In this document: positions 28,228-37,083 of the stretch, piece by piece
Layout of the letters: each line of letters begins with the position of its first letter
Numbering within the stretch: the stretch's first letter is position 1
Source: Vreelandella profundi
GTDB lineage: Bacteria; Pseudomonadota; Gammaproteobacteria; Pseudomonadales; Halomonadaceae
NCBI RefSeq assembly: GCF_019722725.1
Contig: NZ_CP077941.1
Location: 2,604,001-2,668,000, forward strand
DNA length: 64,000 nt
Direction of reading: 5' to 3'
Translations under genes and position numbers: made by a program
Notes under the pieces: generated by a model
The model's input: only the letters and a program-made list of their open reading frames with translations
Told to the model about the DNA's origin: nothing
Database searches by the model: none

Positions 28228-29286
28228 ATGCGCGTACTGGGCATTGAAACGTCCTGCGACGAAACTGGCGTCGCGTTATATGACACGTCGAAAACAGGTG
28301 GCCAGGGGCTCCTCGCGGATGCGCTGTATAGTCAAATAGCCATGCACGCCGAGTTTGGTGGCGTAGTGCCCGAACTCGCGTCGAGAGATCATACGCGCAA
28401 ACTGCTGCCACTCATTGAGCAAGTGCTGAGCGATGCCCAACTGACGCGCCATGATTTGGACGGGATCACCTATACCGCAGGCCCCGGCCTTGTCGGCGCA
28501 CTGATGGTTGGTGCCAGTACGGCTCATGGCATGGCGCGCGCCTTAAACATTCCAGTGCTTGGCGTGCACCATATGGAGGGCCACCTGCTGGCGCCGATGC
28601 TGGAAGAACATCCGCCCGAGTTTCCATTCGTCGCGCTATTGGTATCTGGCGGCCATACCCAGCTGGTCGAAGTGCAGGGGCTAGGTTGCTATCAACTGCT
28701 TGGCGAGTCGGTAGATGATGCAGCCGGCGAAGCCTTTGACAAAGCGGCCAAAATGCTCGGCCTGACCTACCCAGGCGGGCCCGAGGTAGCCAAGCTGGCG
28801 GAAAAGGGCAATCCTAAACGTTTTCGCTTTCCGCGCCCAATGACTGACCGCCCAGGGCTAGACTTCAGCTTTTCAGGCCTAAAAACGCATACTATGACGG
28901 CCATTCGCCAGTTAAACGACGCCGGAGAGCTCGACGATCAAGCGCGCGCCGACGTAGCCCGGGCCTTTGAAGAGGCCGTTGTTGATACGCTGGTCATTAA
29001 ATGCCGCCGCGCGCTGGATCAAACGGGGCTTAAGCGCCTAGTGGTGGCAGGGGGAGTGAGTGCTAATCAACGGTTACGTGAACGGCTTCAGGCCGAGTGT
29101 GAAAAACGCCAGGCGCGCGCCTACTATCCACGTGGACGATTCTGTACTGACAATGGCGCCATGATTGCCTACGTCGGTGCTCAGCGGCTGGCGGCGGGCG
29201 AGCATGATACCCAAGGAATGATGCAGGCAACCCCCCGATGGCCGCTGGACCAGCTGACGCCACCGACGACTGTAAGCCAGCCATAG
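28228..29286 (+). CDS. tsaD: tRNA N6-threonylcarbamoyladenosine transferase
   Basis: 352 residues from the ATG at 28228 ([20 protein letters not shown], the universal start of the family); an upstream ATG would add 19 unrelated residues. The metal-binding motif HHMEGH is present near residue 111, with [28 protein letters not shown] and [16 protein letters not shown] following, as in all Kae1/TsaD proteins. With TsaB and TsaE it transfers threonylcarbamoyl to A37 of ANN-decoding tRNAs. It is divergent from rpsU and converges on plsY with a 2-bp gap. Confidence 0.98.
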   Translation: MRVLGIETSCDETGVALYDTSKTGGQGLLADALYSQIAMHAEFGGVVPELASRDHTRKLLPLIEQVLSDAQLTRHDLDGITYTAGPGLVGALMVGASTAHGMARALNIPVLGVHHMEGHLLAPMLEEHPPEFPFVALLVSGGHTQLVEVQGLGCYQLLGESVDDAAGEAFDKAAKMLGLTYPGGPEVAKLAEKGNPKRFRFPRPMTDRPGLDFSFSGLKTHTMTAIRQLNDAGELDDQARADVARAFEEAVVDTLVIKCRRALDQTGLKRLVVAGGVSANQRLRERLQAECEKRQARAYYPRGRFCTDNGAMIAYVGAQRLAAGEHDTQGMMQATPRWPLDQLTPPTTVSQP

Positions 29287-29288
29287 CG

Positions 29289-29861
29289 CTAGGAGCCGCG
29301 TAAAGGCGGCTCTTCGCCCCGCCGCAGGCGTCGAATATTAAGGCCATGACGGGCCAGCACCAGCAGGCTAAAACCGCTCACCACCATCACATAGTCAGGC
29401 GCCAGCCAGCCACAGGCGAGCGGCGCGATGAGCGCACTTATAAGCGATGCCAGCGCGGCTGCTCTTAGTCGCCATGCTAATATTGACCACAGCACGGCGC
29501 TCAATAACGCAACGCTGGGCACCAATACCAGCAGCACGCCAAACGTACTCGCCACGGCTTTGCCGCCGCGAAAACCATGCCATAGCGGAAAGCTGTGACC
29601 CAGTAGCACCGCCAGCCCAACTAACCCTTGCAGCCACACCGGGCAGCTCATCAGCTTAGCGCCCAGCACCGCAGGGATGCTTTTCAGGGCATCCAGCAAC
29701 AATGTAGCGGTTGCTAAGCGGGGGCCGTACAGACGCAGTACGTTGGAGAATCCAGGGTTAAACGAGCCGTATCGGCGGGGATCGCCCACGCCCGCCAAGC
29801 GGCAAATGCTTAGCGCTGCCAGCCAACTGCCGCTTAAGTAGCCCACCAAAATCCACCCCAT
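29289..29861 (-). CDS. plsY: Acyl-phosphate:glycerol-3-phosphate acyltransferase PlsY (divergent motifs)
   Basis: 190 residues with five expected membrane helices. The first conserved loop reads YGSFNPGFSNVLRLYG, where most PlsY proteins have GSGNPGATN. The second reads FRGGKAVASTFG instead of GGKGVAT. The position (between tsaD and folB, as in E. coli ygjD-ygiH-folB) and the overall pattern support PlsY, which makes lysophosphatidic acid from acyl-phosphate in the inner membrane. Whether the changed motif residues alter activity cannot be judged here. Confidence 0.85.
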   Translation of the reverse strand: MGWILVGYLSGSWLAALSICRLAGVGDPRRYGSFNPGFSNVLRLYGPRLATATLLLDALKSIPAVLGAKLMSCPVWLQGLVGLAVLLGHSFPLWHGFRGGKAVASTFGVLLVLVPSVALLSAVLWSILAWRLRAAALASLISALIAPLACGWLAPDYVMVVSGFSLLVLARHGLNIRRLRRGEEPPLRGS

Positions 29862-29951
29862 CGCTCTGTGCTCGCTTTATGGCCTGGCTCGCTGTCGTTA
29901 AACTCCATCCTAACGTACAATCGCTCGCTTGTTGCAGCAGGGGATCGTGAG

Positions 29952-30332
29952 ATGGACCGCATTTTAATTGAAGCGTTAACGGTCGATACCGTCATTGGCG
30001 TCTACGACTGGGAGCGCTCTATTCAGCAGACGCTGAGCCTAGATCTAACGCTGGCGACCGATATTCGCGCGGCAGCCGCCACCGATGATCTGCACCTTAC
30101 GCTAGATTACGCGGCTATCTGCCAGCGTATTCAGCAGTTTGCCGATGCGCATCAGTTTGCCCTGGTCGAAACGTTCGCCGAACGCTTGTCAGAGTGCCTG
30201 AGAACAGAGTTTCCGATCACCTGGCTGCGCTTAAGGGTACGTAAACCCGGCGCCGTTCCCAATGCTGCCAGCGTCGGCTTAGAAATTACTCGCGGCAGCC
30301 TGCCAGAGGTAACCCAGGAGCCACGCGCATGA
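29952..30332 (+). CDS. folB: Dihydroneopterin aldolase
   Basis: 126 residues from the ATG at 29952 (MDRILIEALTVDTVIGVYDW); the reading from 29868 adds 28 residues outside the family. Glu of YDWERSIQQTLSLDL and Lys of RVRKPGAVPNA are the usual active-site residues. It cleaves dihydroneopterin to hydroxymethyl-dihydropterin in folate synthesis. It overlaps folK by 4 bases, so the two consecutive pathway steps are translated together. Confidence 0.95.
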   Translation: MDRILIEALTVDTVIGVYDWERSIQQTLSLDLTLATDIRAAAATDDLHLTLDYAAICQRIQQFADAHQFALVETFAERLSECLRTEFPITWLRLRVRKPGAVPNAASVGLEITRGSLPEVTQEPRA

Positions 30333-30850
30333 ATTTGGTGACCGTCAGTTTAGGCAGCAACATTAGCCCGACTCGGCATATTCGCTGCTGCCTTGATGCA
30401 CTGACTGACACCTTCGGCTCGCTTCAAATTTCGCGTGTATTTGAAAGTGAGCCGGTCGGTTTTACCGACAGCCGCCATTTCTATAACGCGGTAGTGGCCT
30501 TTCACAGCGACTGGACACCTGGCAAGTTACAGGCGTGGGGCAAACAGCTTGAAACTAAGCATGGCCGCCTACCTAGCACCGCTAAGCTAAGCCCTCGCAC
30601 GCTCGATATTGATCTGCTAACCGTTGGCGACACCTGCGGCATTATCGACAGCGTATCGCTTCCACGAAGCGAGATCACCAATAGCGCCTTTGTTTTGCAG
30701 CCGCTTGCTGAGCTACTGCCGAATGAACGCCACCCTCTCTGTGGCACCCCTTATGCAGCGCTATGGGAAGCCTTTGAGCTAGGTGAGCAGCGCCTGTGGC
30801 CGATCAAATTCACCTGGCGAGACCACGTAATCTCACGCAGTGATGGCTAG
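30329..30850 (+). CDS. folK: Hydroxymethyl-dihydropterin pyrophosphokinase
   Basis: 173 residues. It opens VTVSLGSNISPTRHI and contains SPRTLDIDLLTVG, the metal-binding D-x-D of HPPK, with FVLQPLAELLPNERHP after it. It pyrophosphorylates 6-hydroxymethyl-dihydropterin using ATP, directly after FolB in the pathway. Its ATG lies within the end of folB (4-base overlap), and it converges on cca with a 38-bp gap. Confidence 0.95.
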   Translation: MNLVTVSLGSNISPTRHIRCCLDALTDTFGSLQISRVFESEPVGFTDSRHFYNAVVAFHSDWTPGKLQAWGKQLETKHGRLPSTAKLSPRTLDIDLLTVGDTCGIIDSVSLPRSEITNSAFVLQPLAELLPNERHPLCGTPYAALWEAFELGEQRLWPIKFTWRDHVISRSDG

Positions 30851-30888
30851 CTACACAACGCTTCAACATCGACACATAACACCACCGA

Positions 30889-32013
30889 CTAATCCAACGC
30901 AGCCGCCACGGCCTGGCCGCGGTGCTCACGTAAGGCACTTCCAAGCGCCGCTCCCTGATACCCCTGAGCAATAAGCGACTGCGGGCTTACCTTGCCAGCG
31001 GCTTGCCATGCGCGCTCAAGCCGTGCCTGCTGCTCCGGCGCGAGCAATGCAACCAACGCCAACTGCTCTTCTACCTGTGCAGGCTTGCGCCAGCCGTCCA
31101 AGCGCTCCAGCCAGTGCAGCACGCCCGGGCCATCCAACTTATCGCCAAGCATCCCATGGGTAAGCGCCGCGTGGCGAGCAAGCTGGGCCACCGTGTTAGG
31201 CAGCTTTAGCCGTACGGCCAGCGCCTCACGCTCATTGACGCTAAGGGGCGACACCAGCTGGGCATAGCGCCAGTGGGCCACGGCTAACGCACTCCCTGCG
31301 GGAGTATGAGCCAGTGCCGCAAGGCCCTTCTCTAACGCTTGGCCGGACAGTTCTGACCACCAAATAGCGAGCGCCGCGCAGCGCTCAAGCGTCGTGAAAT
31401 AAATCTCAGGACTTGGCTCACCCAGCGCTTTTTCGGTTTCCACCCATACACGCTCGGCTGCAAGGTGTCCAAGCTCACCACTTAGGCTCACTTGACGCAT
31501 CAGCGCCAGCGTCTCGGGGGCAATAGTGAAGCCAAGCAAGGAATAGCGGGCCAAAAAGCGCGCCGTACGCAGCACTCGCAGCGGGTCTTCGCTAAACGCT
31601 GGCGAAACATGCCGCAGTAGCCGTTGCTCAATATCGCCCTGGCCATTAAACGGATCGGTCAATTCACCCTGTTGACTTTGCGCGATGGCATTAATCGTTA
31701 AATCGCGCCGCAATAGATCCTCTTCCAGCGTGACATCGGGGCTTGCATGCACCTCGAAGCCTGCATAGCCATGACCAGATTTACGCTCGGTGCGCGCCAG
31801 TGCATACTCTTCAGCGCTTTCCGGGTGCAAGAACACTGGAAAGTCTCGCCCCACCGGCTTAAAGCCGCGTTTGCGCATGGCATCGGGCGTCGCACCGACA
31901 ACCACCCAGTCATTATCAACCACCGGCCAACCCAACAGCGCATCGCGCACTGCGCCACCGACTCGATATACATTTAGACCCGCCAAGCGCGGGTCAGCAT
32001 GCTGCTCTTTCAT
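30889..32013 (-). CDS. cca: CCA-adding tRNA nucleotidyltransferase, form without HD domain
   Basis: 374 residues from the ATG at 32013, which has GAGG 5 bases upstream; the adjacent ATG at 32016 is equally possible. The class II polymerase head shows [20 protein letters not shown] followed by [10 protein letters not shown], and [13 protein letters not shown] and [12 protein letters not shown] follow. I cannot find the H-D pair of the phosphohydrolase domain that E. coli Cca carries, and the protein is about 40 residues shorter. It adds or repairs the CCA end of tRNAs. Its start overlaps the apaH stop. Confidence 0.94.
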   Translation of the reverse strand: MKEQHADPRLAGLNVYRVGGAVRDALLGWPVVDNDWVVVGATPDAMRKRGFKPVGRDFPVFLHPESAEEYALARTERKSGHGYAGFEVHASPDVTLEEDLLRRDLTINAIAQSQQGELTDPFNGQGDIEQRLLRHVSPAFSEDPLRVLRTARFLARYSLLGFTIAPETLALMRQVSLSGELGHLAAERVWVETEKALGEPSPEIYFTTLERCAALAIWWSELSGQALEKGLAALAHTPAGSALAVAHWRYAQLVSPLSVNEREALAVRLKLPNTVAQLARHAALTHGMLGDKLDGPGVLHWLERLDGWRKPAQVEEQLALVALLAPEQQARLERAWQAAGKVSPQSLIAQGYQGAALGSALREHRGQAVAAALD

Positions 32014-32861
32014 CATCGCCTCGGCTTGCTCTGTGCACGGCCTGAGCATGCGGGGGCTTCGGCGTGCGCCACGCTAGTTCGCTCGCCGCTATCTAAATTG
32101 AGTGCGGTCAAACGACCTCCCCATACGCAGCCGGTATCAAGTGCCTCAACGGAAATCTTCGCCTGTGGTGTTTTACCTTCTAGCGCTGCCCAGTGGCCAA
32201 ACAGCAGCTGCGTATCATCGTCTCGCGGGTACTGAAACCAGGGCAGAAATCCTGCTGGGGCGCTATCTAGCCCTTCTTTAGCGGCGAAGTCCAAGCGCCC
32301 CTGGGCATCGATAAAGCGCATTCTTGTTAACACATTAACAATTAAGCGAAGTCGATCGATGCCGTCGATGTCGTCTTGCCACGTATCCGGCTGATTGCCA
32401 AATAGCTCCGCCAAGAACTGTCCAGATGCCTCACTCGCCAGTGCGGCCTGCACTTCTCGCCCTCTCAACTCAGTTTGTGCCACGCTCCATTGGGGCAGCA
32501 CGCCGGCGTGCGTCATCAGCGTATTGTTTTCGCAAACGCTAAGCGGCAGGCTTTGCAGCCAATCCAGCAGCGTCTCGCGATCAGGGGCGCCCAGCAATTG
32601 GCTAAAGGTGTCGTTTTTTTTAAGCTTGCCGCCACCGCGTGCTAACACTAGCAAATGAAAGTCGTGATTGCCCAATACGCTGCGCGCAGCATTGCCTAGC
32701 GCTCGCACTTCGCGCAGGCATTCTAATGATCCGGGGCCACGATTGATTAAATCGCCCACTAACCAGAGCGTATCGCGTGCGGGATTAAAACTGATGCGCT
32801 CTAGTAGCGTCACGAATTCAACGTGACAGCCGTGTAAATCGCCGATCGCATAGGTGCTCAT
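32013..32861 (-). CDS. apaH: Symmetrical bis(5'-nucleosyl)-tetraphosphatase (Ap4A hydrolase)
   Basis: 282 residues. The metallophosphatase motifs are intact: YAIGDLHGC at the start, [23 protein letters not shown], and [11 protein letters not shown]. It splits Ap4A into two ADP and also removes Np4A caps from RNA. In E. coli apaH follows apaG directly; here the two are separated by 1.9 kb of opposite-strand accessory genes. It overlaps cca. Confidence 0.96.
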   Translation of the reverse strand: MSTYAIGDLHGCHVEFVTLLERISFNPARDTLWLVGDLINRGPGSLECLREVRALGNAARSVLGNHDFHLLVLARGGGKLKKNDTFSQLLGAPDRETLLDWLQSLPLSVCENNTLMTHAGVLPQWSVAQTELRGREVQAALASEASGQFLAELFGNQPDTWQDDIDGIDRLRLIVNVLTRMRFIDAQGRLDFAAKEGLDSAPAGFLPWFQYPRDDDTQLLFGHWAALEGKTPQAKISVEALDTGCVWGGRLTALNLDSGERTSVAHAEAPACSGRAQSKPRR

Positions 32862-32889
32862 GCGGGAGGCCTTTTATGAAATAAGTGGG

Positions 32890-32913
32890 CTAAATACTAC
32901 CTTAAATACTACC
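32890..32913. repeat. 12-bp tandem duplication in the apaH upstream gap
   Basis: CTAAATACTACC (32890-32901) is followed directly by TTAAATACTACC (32902-32913), 11 of 12 identical, about 30-50 bases upstream of the apaH start. Confidence 0.8.
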
Positions 32914-33107
32914 ATCTCACCTGCTGCTTGCACGCGCCGCTTACTCACTCTATTGGCTAAGCATTGATCAAATGAACTGGTGAAAACGCGGCACCTGCGC
33001 CACTATAGCCATAGTAAACTTATCGTCATTACACGCATCACGCTGACGTCTTTAGCGACGCCCAGCGCAGCAACTACCTTGCGACCGTTAAGGAAAACGA
33101 TACCCAC

Positions 33108-33284
33108 ATGACAATGGACTATACCCGCCGCGGACTACTGCGCGCGGCGACCCTGGCTGGCATTGGCGCAGCGCTGCTACCTGGCACAACGCTACTGCCT
33201 GCCGCCAACGCCGCCGCTAAAGCGCCTGTGCACCCCAAGCCGGTGATAGTGAAAGGCTGGCTGCTTAATGACAGTGATCGCTAA
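33108..33284 (+). CDS. 58-residue Tat-signal mini-protein coupled to a GMC oxidoreductase
   Basis: Start ATG 33108, stop TAA 33282-33284. The N-terminus MTMDYTRRGLLRAATLAGIG carries the twin-arginine motif TRRGLLR, a long hydrophobic core and a likely cleavage after ANA. Only about 23 residues would remain (ending GWLLNDSDR). The stop shares its final A with the start of the GMC oxidoreductase (TAATG). Fructose-dehydrogenase-type enzymes use a Tat-signal small subunit to carry a signal-less flavin subunit across the membrane. This ORF may be a minimal version of such an escort, or its remnant. AAGGA lies 11 bases upstream, a rather long spacing. Confidence 0.7.
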   Translation: MTMDYTRRGLLRAATLAGIGAALLPGTTLLPAANAAAKAPVHPKPVIVKGWLLNDSDR

Positions 33285-34729
33285 TGTATATTGATTTTGA
33301 GGACATTAGCGAGCACGGTGATGAAATCGACGTGTGCATCATTGGCGCTGGCGCGGCGGGCATTTCCATGGCGGTTACGCTGGCCGAACGCGGGCATCGA
33401 GTATTGCTCTGCGAGGGTGGCGATGCCGACTACAGCGAGCGCTCCCAGGACAGCTATCGAGGCGAAACGGTCGGCGATCCTTACATTCCCCTATATGGCG
33501 CACGCTTACGCTATTTAGGCGGGTCGACCAACCACTGGGGCGGCATTTGTCGCCCGCTTGATCGCTACGACTTTACCGCTAAGTCGGCATCCAGTGAGAC
33601 TGACTGGCCAATTGCGCGCGACGCAATCTCGCCTTATTACAGCACCGCGGCCAGCATACTTGATTTAATGCCGACGCCTGCCGACCAGCCCATCGCTGGT
33701 TCAGGGTTTAAGCGCATCTATTTTTCACTCGGCAACCCAACGCGGCTAAAAGAAAAATATGCCGCCACGCTTAGCGAATCAGCCACGCTTCAGTGCTGCC
33801 TAACGGCCAACTTAGTAGCGCTGGAAACGCTTGACGGCGAAGTCACTAGCGCAACGTTTAAAAACTACGCCGGCGACTCTCGCCAGGTGCGGGCACGTTA
33901 TTTTGTATTGGCCTGCGGCGGCATCGAAAATTCCCGCCTACTGCTGTGGTGCAATCAACAGGCAAATGGGCAGTTGATCCCCCAAGATGCCACGCTAGGC
34001 CGTTACTGGATGGAGCACCCGCATGCCACGGTGGGCAAGGCCCTCATGTTCGAGCCTGCGGCTCTGGGCTTGGAAGACGAGTACAATGTGTTTCTTTCCC
34101 CGGATGCACAGGCCATCGCCTCACGCCAGATACTTAACTGCGGGCTGCGCTTACACCGTATGAACGCTGAGGCCACCCAAGCATTAGTGGATGAGCTGGC
34201 TGAGCAAGCACCGACCCTAGCTGGGCGGCTGCACACTTGGCAAGCTCAAGGGCGCGTGATGCACGGCGCAGTGCTAAGAGCGGCCTGGGAACAAGAGCCT
34301 CGCTATGACAACCATATAGAGCTGAGCGATGACGTTGATAGCCTAGGCGTGCCGCGCAGCCGGTTGGTATGGCAGCAGTCGAATCTTGATCGCCATACGA
34401 TTCGCGAAAGTATGCTGATGCTGGGGGAATATCTGCGAGAGAATGATCTCGGCCGGCTGCAATTGGCAGATTGGCTAGCAGAGACGCCGGTCCAGCTCCC
34501 TTCAGATGGAGAGCTTGCCGGGCGCCACCACATGGGCGGCACGCGCATGAGCCTAGATGCAGAGCAAGGCATCGTCAATCCCGACTGCCGTCTGTTTGCT
34601 CAGGATAACGTCTATGTCGCGGGGTCCAGCGTATTTGCCAGTGTCGGTCACGCCAACCCTACACTGACGCTAGTTCAACTGGCACTACGCCTTTGCGATC
34701 ATCTAGACAGCCGATTGACGAGCGCCTAA
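33284..34729 (+). CDS. GMC family FAD-dependent oxidoreductase, likely exported as a complex
   Basis: 481 residues. The dinucleotide-binding start is DVCIIGAGAAGISMAVTLAE. The flavin region has RYLGGSTNHWGGICRPLD, the mid-protein segment is FVLACGGIENSRLLL, and the C-terminal catalytic block is FASVGHANPTLTLVQLALR, with His and Asn near residues 455-457. It resembles fructose/gluconate/sorbitol dehydrogenase large subunits, which oxidise sugars or polyols and pass electrons to the respiratory chain. There is no signal peptide; export would rely on the Tat partner just upstream. No cytochrome subunit gene follows. The pair sits on the strand opposite to its neighbours. Confidence 0.88.
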   Translation: MYIDFEDISEHGDEIDVCIIGAGAAGISMAVTLAERGHRVLLCEGGDADYSERSQDSYRGETVGDPYIPLYGARLRYLGGSTNHWGGICRPLDRYDFTAKSASSETDWPIARDAISPYYSTAASILDLMPTPADQPIAGSGFKRIYFSLGNPTRLKEKYAATLSESATLQCCLTANLVALETLDGEVTSATFKNYAGDSRQVRARYFVLACGGIENSRLLLWCNQQANGQLIPQDATLGRYWMEHPHATVGKALMFEPAALGLEDEYNVFLSPDAQAIASRQILNCGLRLHRMNAEATQALVDELAEQAPTLAGRLHTWQAQGRVMHGAVLRAAWEQEPRYDNHIELSDDVDSLGVPRSRLVWQQSNLDRHTIRESMLMLGEYLRENDLGRLQLADWLAETPVQLPSDGELAGRHHMGGTRMSLDAEQGIVNPDCRLFAQDNVYVAGSSVFASVGHANPTLTLVQLALRLCDHLDSRLTSA

Positions 34730-34753
34730 AGCGCTCGCATCAGCGGGTCACGA

Positions 34754-35131
34754 CTAATGAAGCTGGAGGGGAGCTGCCAGCCTAAAAGGCATAATAGGCA
34801 CTTCAAAGACTCGCTGGGTGGAGGTGTCTAACAATGTGTAAGCACCTTCCATCACGCCTACCGGCGTTTGCAGAATAGCGCGACTGGTATAGCGAAAACT
34901 CTGCCCTGGGCCTATTAACGGCTGCTGACCAACAACCCCTTTGCCGCGCACTTCTTGGCAGTCTCCGCCGCCCTGGGTAATCTTCCAGTAACGCGCCATG
35001 AGCTGAACGCTGTGAGGGCTTTGGTTATGCACCGTTACGGTATAACTAAAGACGTAGCGCAGCTCCGCATCATTGGACTCATCGGCGCGATAGCTAGGGT
35101 CAACGCCCACCTCAATCGCTAGGCCACTCAC
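34754..35131 (-). CDS. apaG: ApaG (DUF525) protein
   Basis: 125 residues of the ApaG fold, a fibronectin-type domain: VFSYTVTVHNQSPHSVQLMA, RYWKITQGGGDCQEVRGKGV, VVGQQPLIGPGQSFRYTS, and VGVMEGAYTLLD. The family can bind pyrophosphate compounds and is linked to Ap4A metabolism by its neighbour apaH in many genomes. The start overlaps the rsmA end by 4 bases. Confidence 0.95.
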   Translation of the reverse strand: MSGLAIEVGVDPSYRADESNDAELRYVFSYTVTVHNQSPHSVQLMARYWKITQGGGDCQEVRGKGVVGQQPLIGPGQSFRYTSRAILQTPVGVMEGAYTLLDTSTQRVFEVPIMPFRLAAPLQLH

Positions 35132-35955
35132 CCTTCGCCGCCCTGATCGCCGCTCGCCTGCTCATCCGCAGCGACACGATTGGCAATGGCAACGTACTCG
35201 GCCACGGTTAAGGTCTGCGGCCGGCGCACTGGATCAATACCAAGATCTTCCAACGTCGTGGGGCTGACGCGCCCTTTGAAGTTATTGCGCAGCGTTTTGC
35301 GCCGCTGGCCGAAAGCAAGCTTAACCAGCTCAAACAATAGCGCCGGATCATCGGCGGTGTATGGAAGCGCCTCGTGAGGCGTTAAGCGCACAATCGCCGA
35401 ATCAACTTTAGGCTGCGGAACGAATGCTTCGGGCGGAACAATAAACAGCTGCTCAACGTGGCAATAGTATTGCGCCATAACAGAAAGGCGCCCCCAGTCC
35501 GTGCCGCCTGGCTCTGCCGCTAAACGCTCAACTACTTCTTTTTGTAGCATAAAGTGCATATCGGCAATGGCATCGCCAGCCGCTAACAAGTGCACAATTA
35601 GCGGCGTGGAAATATTGTAAGGAAGATTACCCACTACCCGCAGCGCAGGCCCATCGCCTTTTAGCGCAGCAAAATCAAACTTGAGCGCATCGCCTTCATG
35701 GATAACAAAATCGGGATAGTTAAAAAACTGCACGCGCAAACCGGGAATTAGATCACGGTCAAGCTCAATGACCTCCAGGTGCCCGGCGGCTTCAAGCAGC
35801 GGCTCGGTCAGCGCGCCCTGCCCTGGGCCAATTTCAACTAAGCGGTCCGTTGAGCGAGGGCCAACGGCGCGTACAATCCGCGAAATAATGCCAAGATCAC
35901 GTAAAAAATTTTGACCAAAGCGTTTACGAGCGCGGTGCTGGGGCACATGAGACAT
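35128..35955 (-). CDS. rsmA: 16S rRNA dimethyladenosine methyltransferase
   Basis: 275 residues from the ATG at 35955, with AAGGA 9 bases upstream; ten further residues upstream are unlikely. KRFGQNFLRD opens the domain, VEIGPGQGALTEPLL is the SAM-binding motif, and VVGNLPYNISTPLIVHLL holds the catalytic N-L-P-Y. The C-terminal domain includes AFGQRRKTLRNNF. It dimethylates A1518 and A1519 of 16S rRNA late in 30S assembly (also ksgA). It lies between pdxA and apaG in the conserved order. Confidence 0.97.
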   Translation of the reverse strand: MSHVPQHRARKRFGQNFLRDLGIISRIVRAVGPRSTDRLVEIGPGQGALTEPLLEAAGHLEVIELDRDLIPGLRVQFFNYPDFVIHEGDALKFDFAALKGDGPALRVVGNLPYNISTPLIVHLLAAGDAIADMHFMLQKEVVERLAAEPGGTDWGRLSVMAQYYCHVEQLFIVPPEAFVPQPKVDSAIVRLTPHEALPYTADDPALLFELVKLAFGQRRKTLRNNFKGRVSPTTLEDLGIDPVRRPQTLTVAEYVAIANRVAADEQASGDQGGEG

Positions 35956-36018
35956 CAAGCGGTGTTCCTTGGAAAGCAGTTTCAATCAGGAGTATGGGTA
36001 GCTGTCGAGGCAAATATC

Positions 36019-37083
36019 TTAACTATCTGGCCCGCCGCGCTGCGCGGCTAAACGGCGCGCCAGCGTCATCGCTACCTTTAAGCTGCTGGGGTCTGCCAAG
36101 CCTTTGCCTGCCAACCCCAACGCAGTGCCATGATCCACAGAGGTACGCACTAGCGGCAAACCCAAAGTAATATTGGCAGCTTGGCCAAAGCCTGCATATT
36201 TGAGCACGGCCAGCCCTTGGTCATGATACATCGCCAGCACTGCGTCAACACCCGCCAAATGCCTGGGCGTAAATAGCGTATCAGCAGGCAGCGGGCCGTG
36301 AATATCCATTCCCTCTGCGCGCAGCGCATCAAGCGCCGGAATAATAATATCGAGCTCTTCGCGCCCTAAGTGCCCATCCTCACCGGCATGGGGATTTAAG
36401 CCACACACAGCGATACGCGGCTTAGCAATTTTAAACTGACGCTGCAAATCGGCCGCGAGCAAATGGCTGATGCGCGTAACTCGCTCATAGGTGATGGCAT
36501 CGGCAACGTTGCGTAACGGCAAATGCGTGGTCACTAACGCAACACGTAGATCACCACTGCCCTGCCAGCTTGGCGAATTTGCATGCAGCGCTGCGTCCGT
36601 GGCCAGCATCATGACCACTTCATCAACGCCGCAGGCATCGCGCAGCCATTCGGTATGGCCGGTAAAACCAGCGTGGCCGCCTTCAATGATCACACCTTTG
36701 TGCAGCGGTGCCGTTACCATCGCCGCCGCCTGCCCTCGCTGGCAGGCATCGACCGCAAGCGCCAAGGTGGCTAACACGTAGTCAGCATTGGCCGGATTGA
36801 GCACGCCAGGTATTGCAGGCGCGCTAAGCGCCACCGGCCAAACGGGCAAGCGATGGTTGCCCGCCGGGCATTCGCCTGGCGCGCACTCAACAATCTGGAT
36901 ATCCAACCCCAGCAAGGCAGCGCGCTGGCGCAGCATTTCAGGATCGCCAATGGCCACGGTATTGGCGGGCAGCAGGCCCTGCGCCGCCAGCATGAGCGTC
37001 AGCTCAGGGCCAATGCCCGCCGGTTCGCCGGTAGTGATAATCACCGGCGCAGCGCTCGCGTCCATCAATGCGCTAGCAGGCAT
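36019..37083 (-). CDS. pdxA: 4-hydroxythreonine-4-phosphate dehydrogenase
   Basis: 354 residues. IITTGEPAGIGPELTLML is the family start, with CGLNPHAGEDGHLGREELDI in the middle and LAMYHDQGLAVLKYAGFGQA near the end, holding the zinc-binding His residues. It oxidises 4-phosphohydroxy-threonine in pyridoxal-phosphate synthesis. Its ATG overlaps the surA stop by one base, and the usual surA-pdxA-rsmA order is kept. Confidence 0.96.
   Translation of the reverse strand: MPASALMDASAAPVIITTGEPAGIGPELTLMLAAQGLLPANTVAIGDPEMLRQRAALLGLDIQIVECAPGECPAGNHRLPVWPVALSAPAIPGVLNPANADYVLATLALAVDACQRGQAAAMVTAPLHKGVIIEGGHAGFTGHTEWLRDACGVDEVVMMLATDAALHANSPSWQGSGDLRVALVTTHLPLRNVADAITYERVTRISHLLAADLQRQFKIAKPRIAVCGLNPHAGEDGHLGREELDIIIPALDALRAEGMDIHGPLPADTLFTPRHLAGVDAVLAMYHDQGLAVLKYAGFGQAANITLGLPLVRTSVDHGTALGLAGKGLADPSSLKVAMTLARRLAAQRGGPDS

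Noticed and set aside
34723..34738. Inverted repeat GAGCGC/GCGCTC at the GMC oxidoreductase stop, as a terminator
   Set aside because: The stem is only 6 bp and no T-run follows on either strand.
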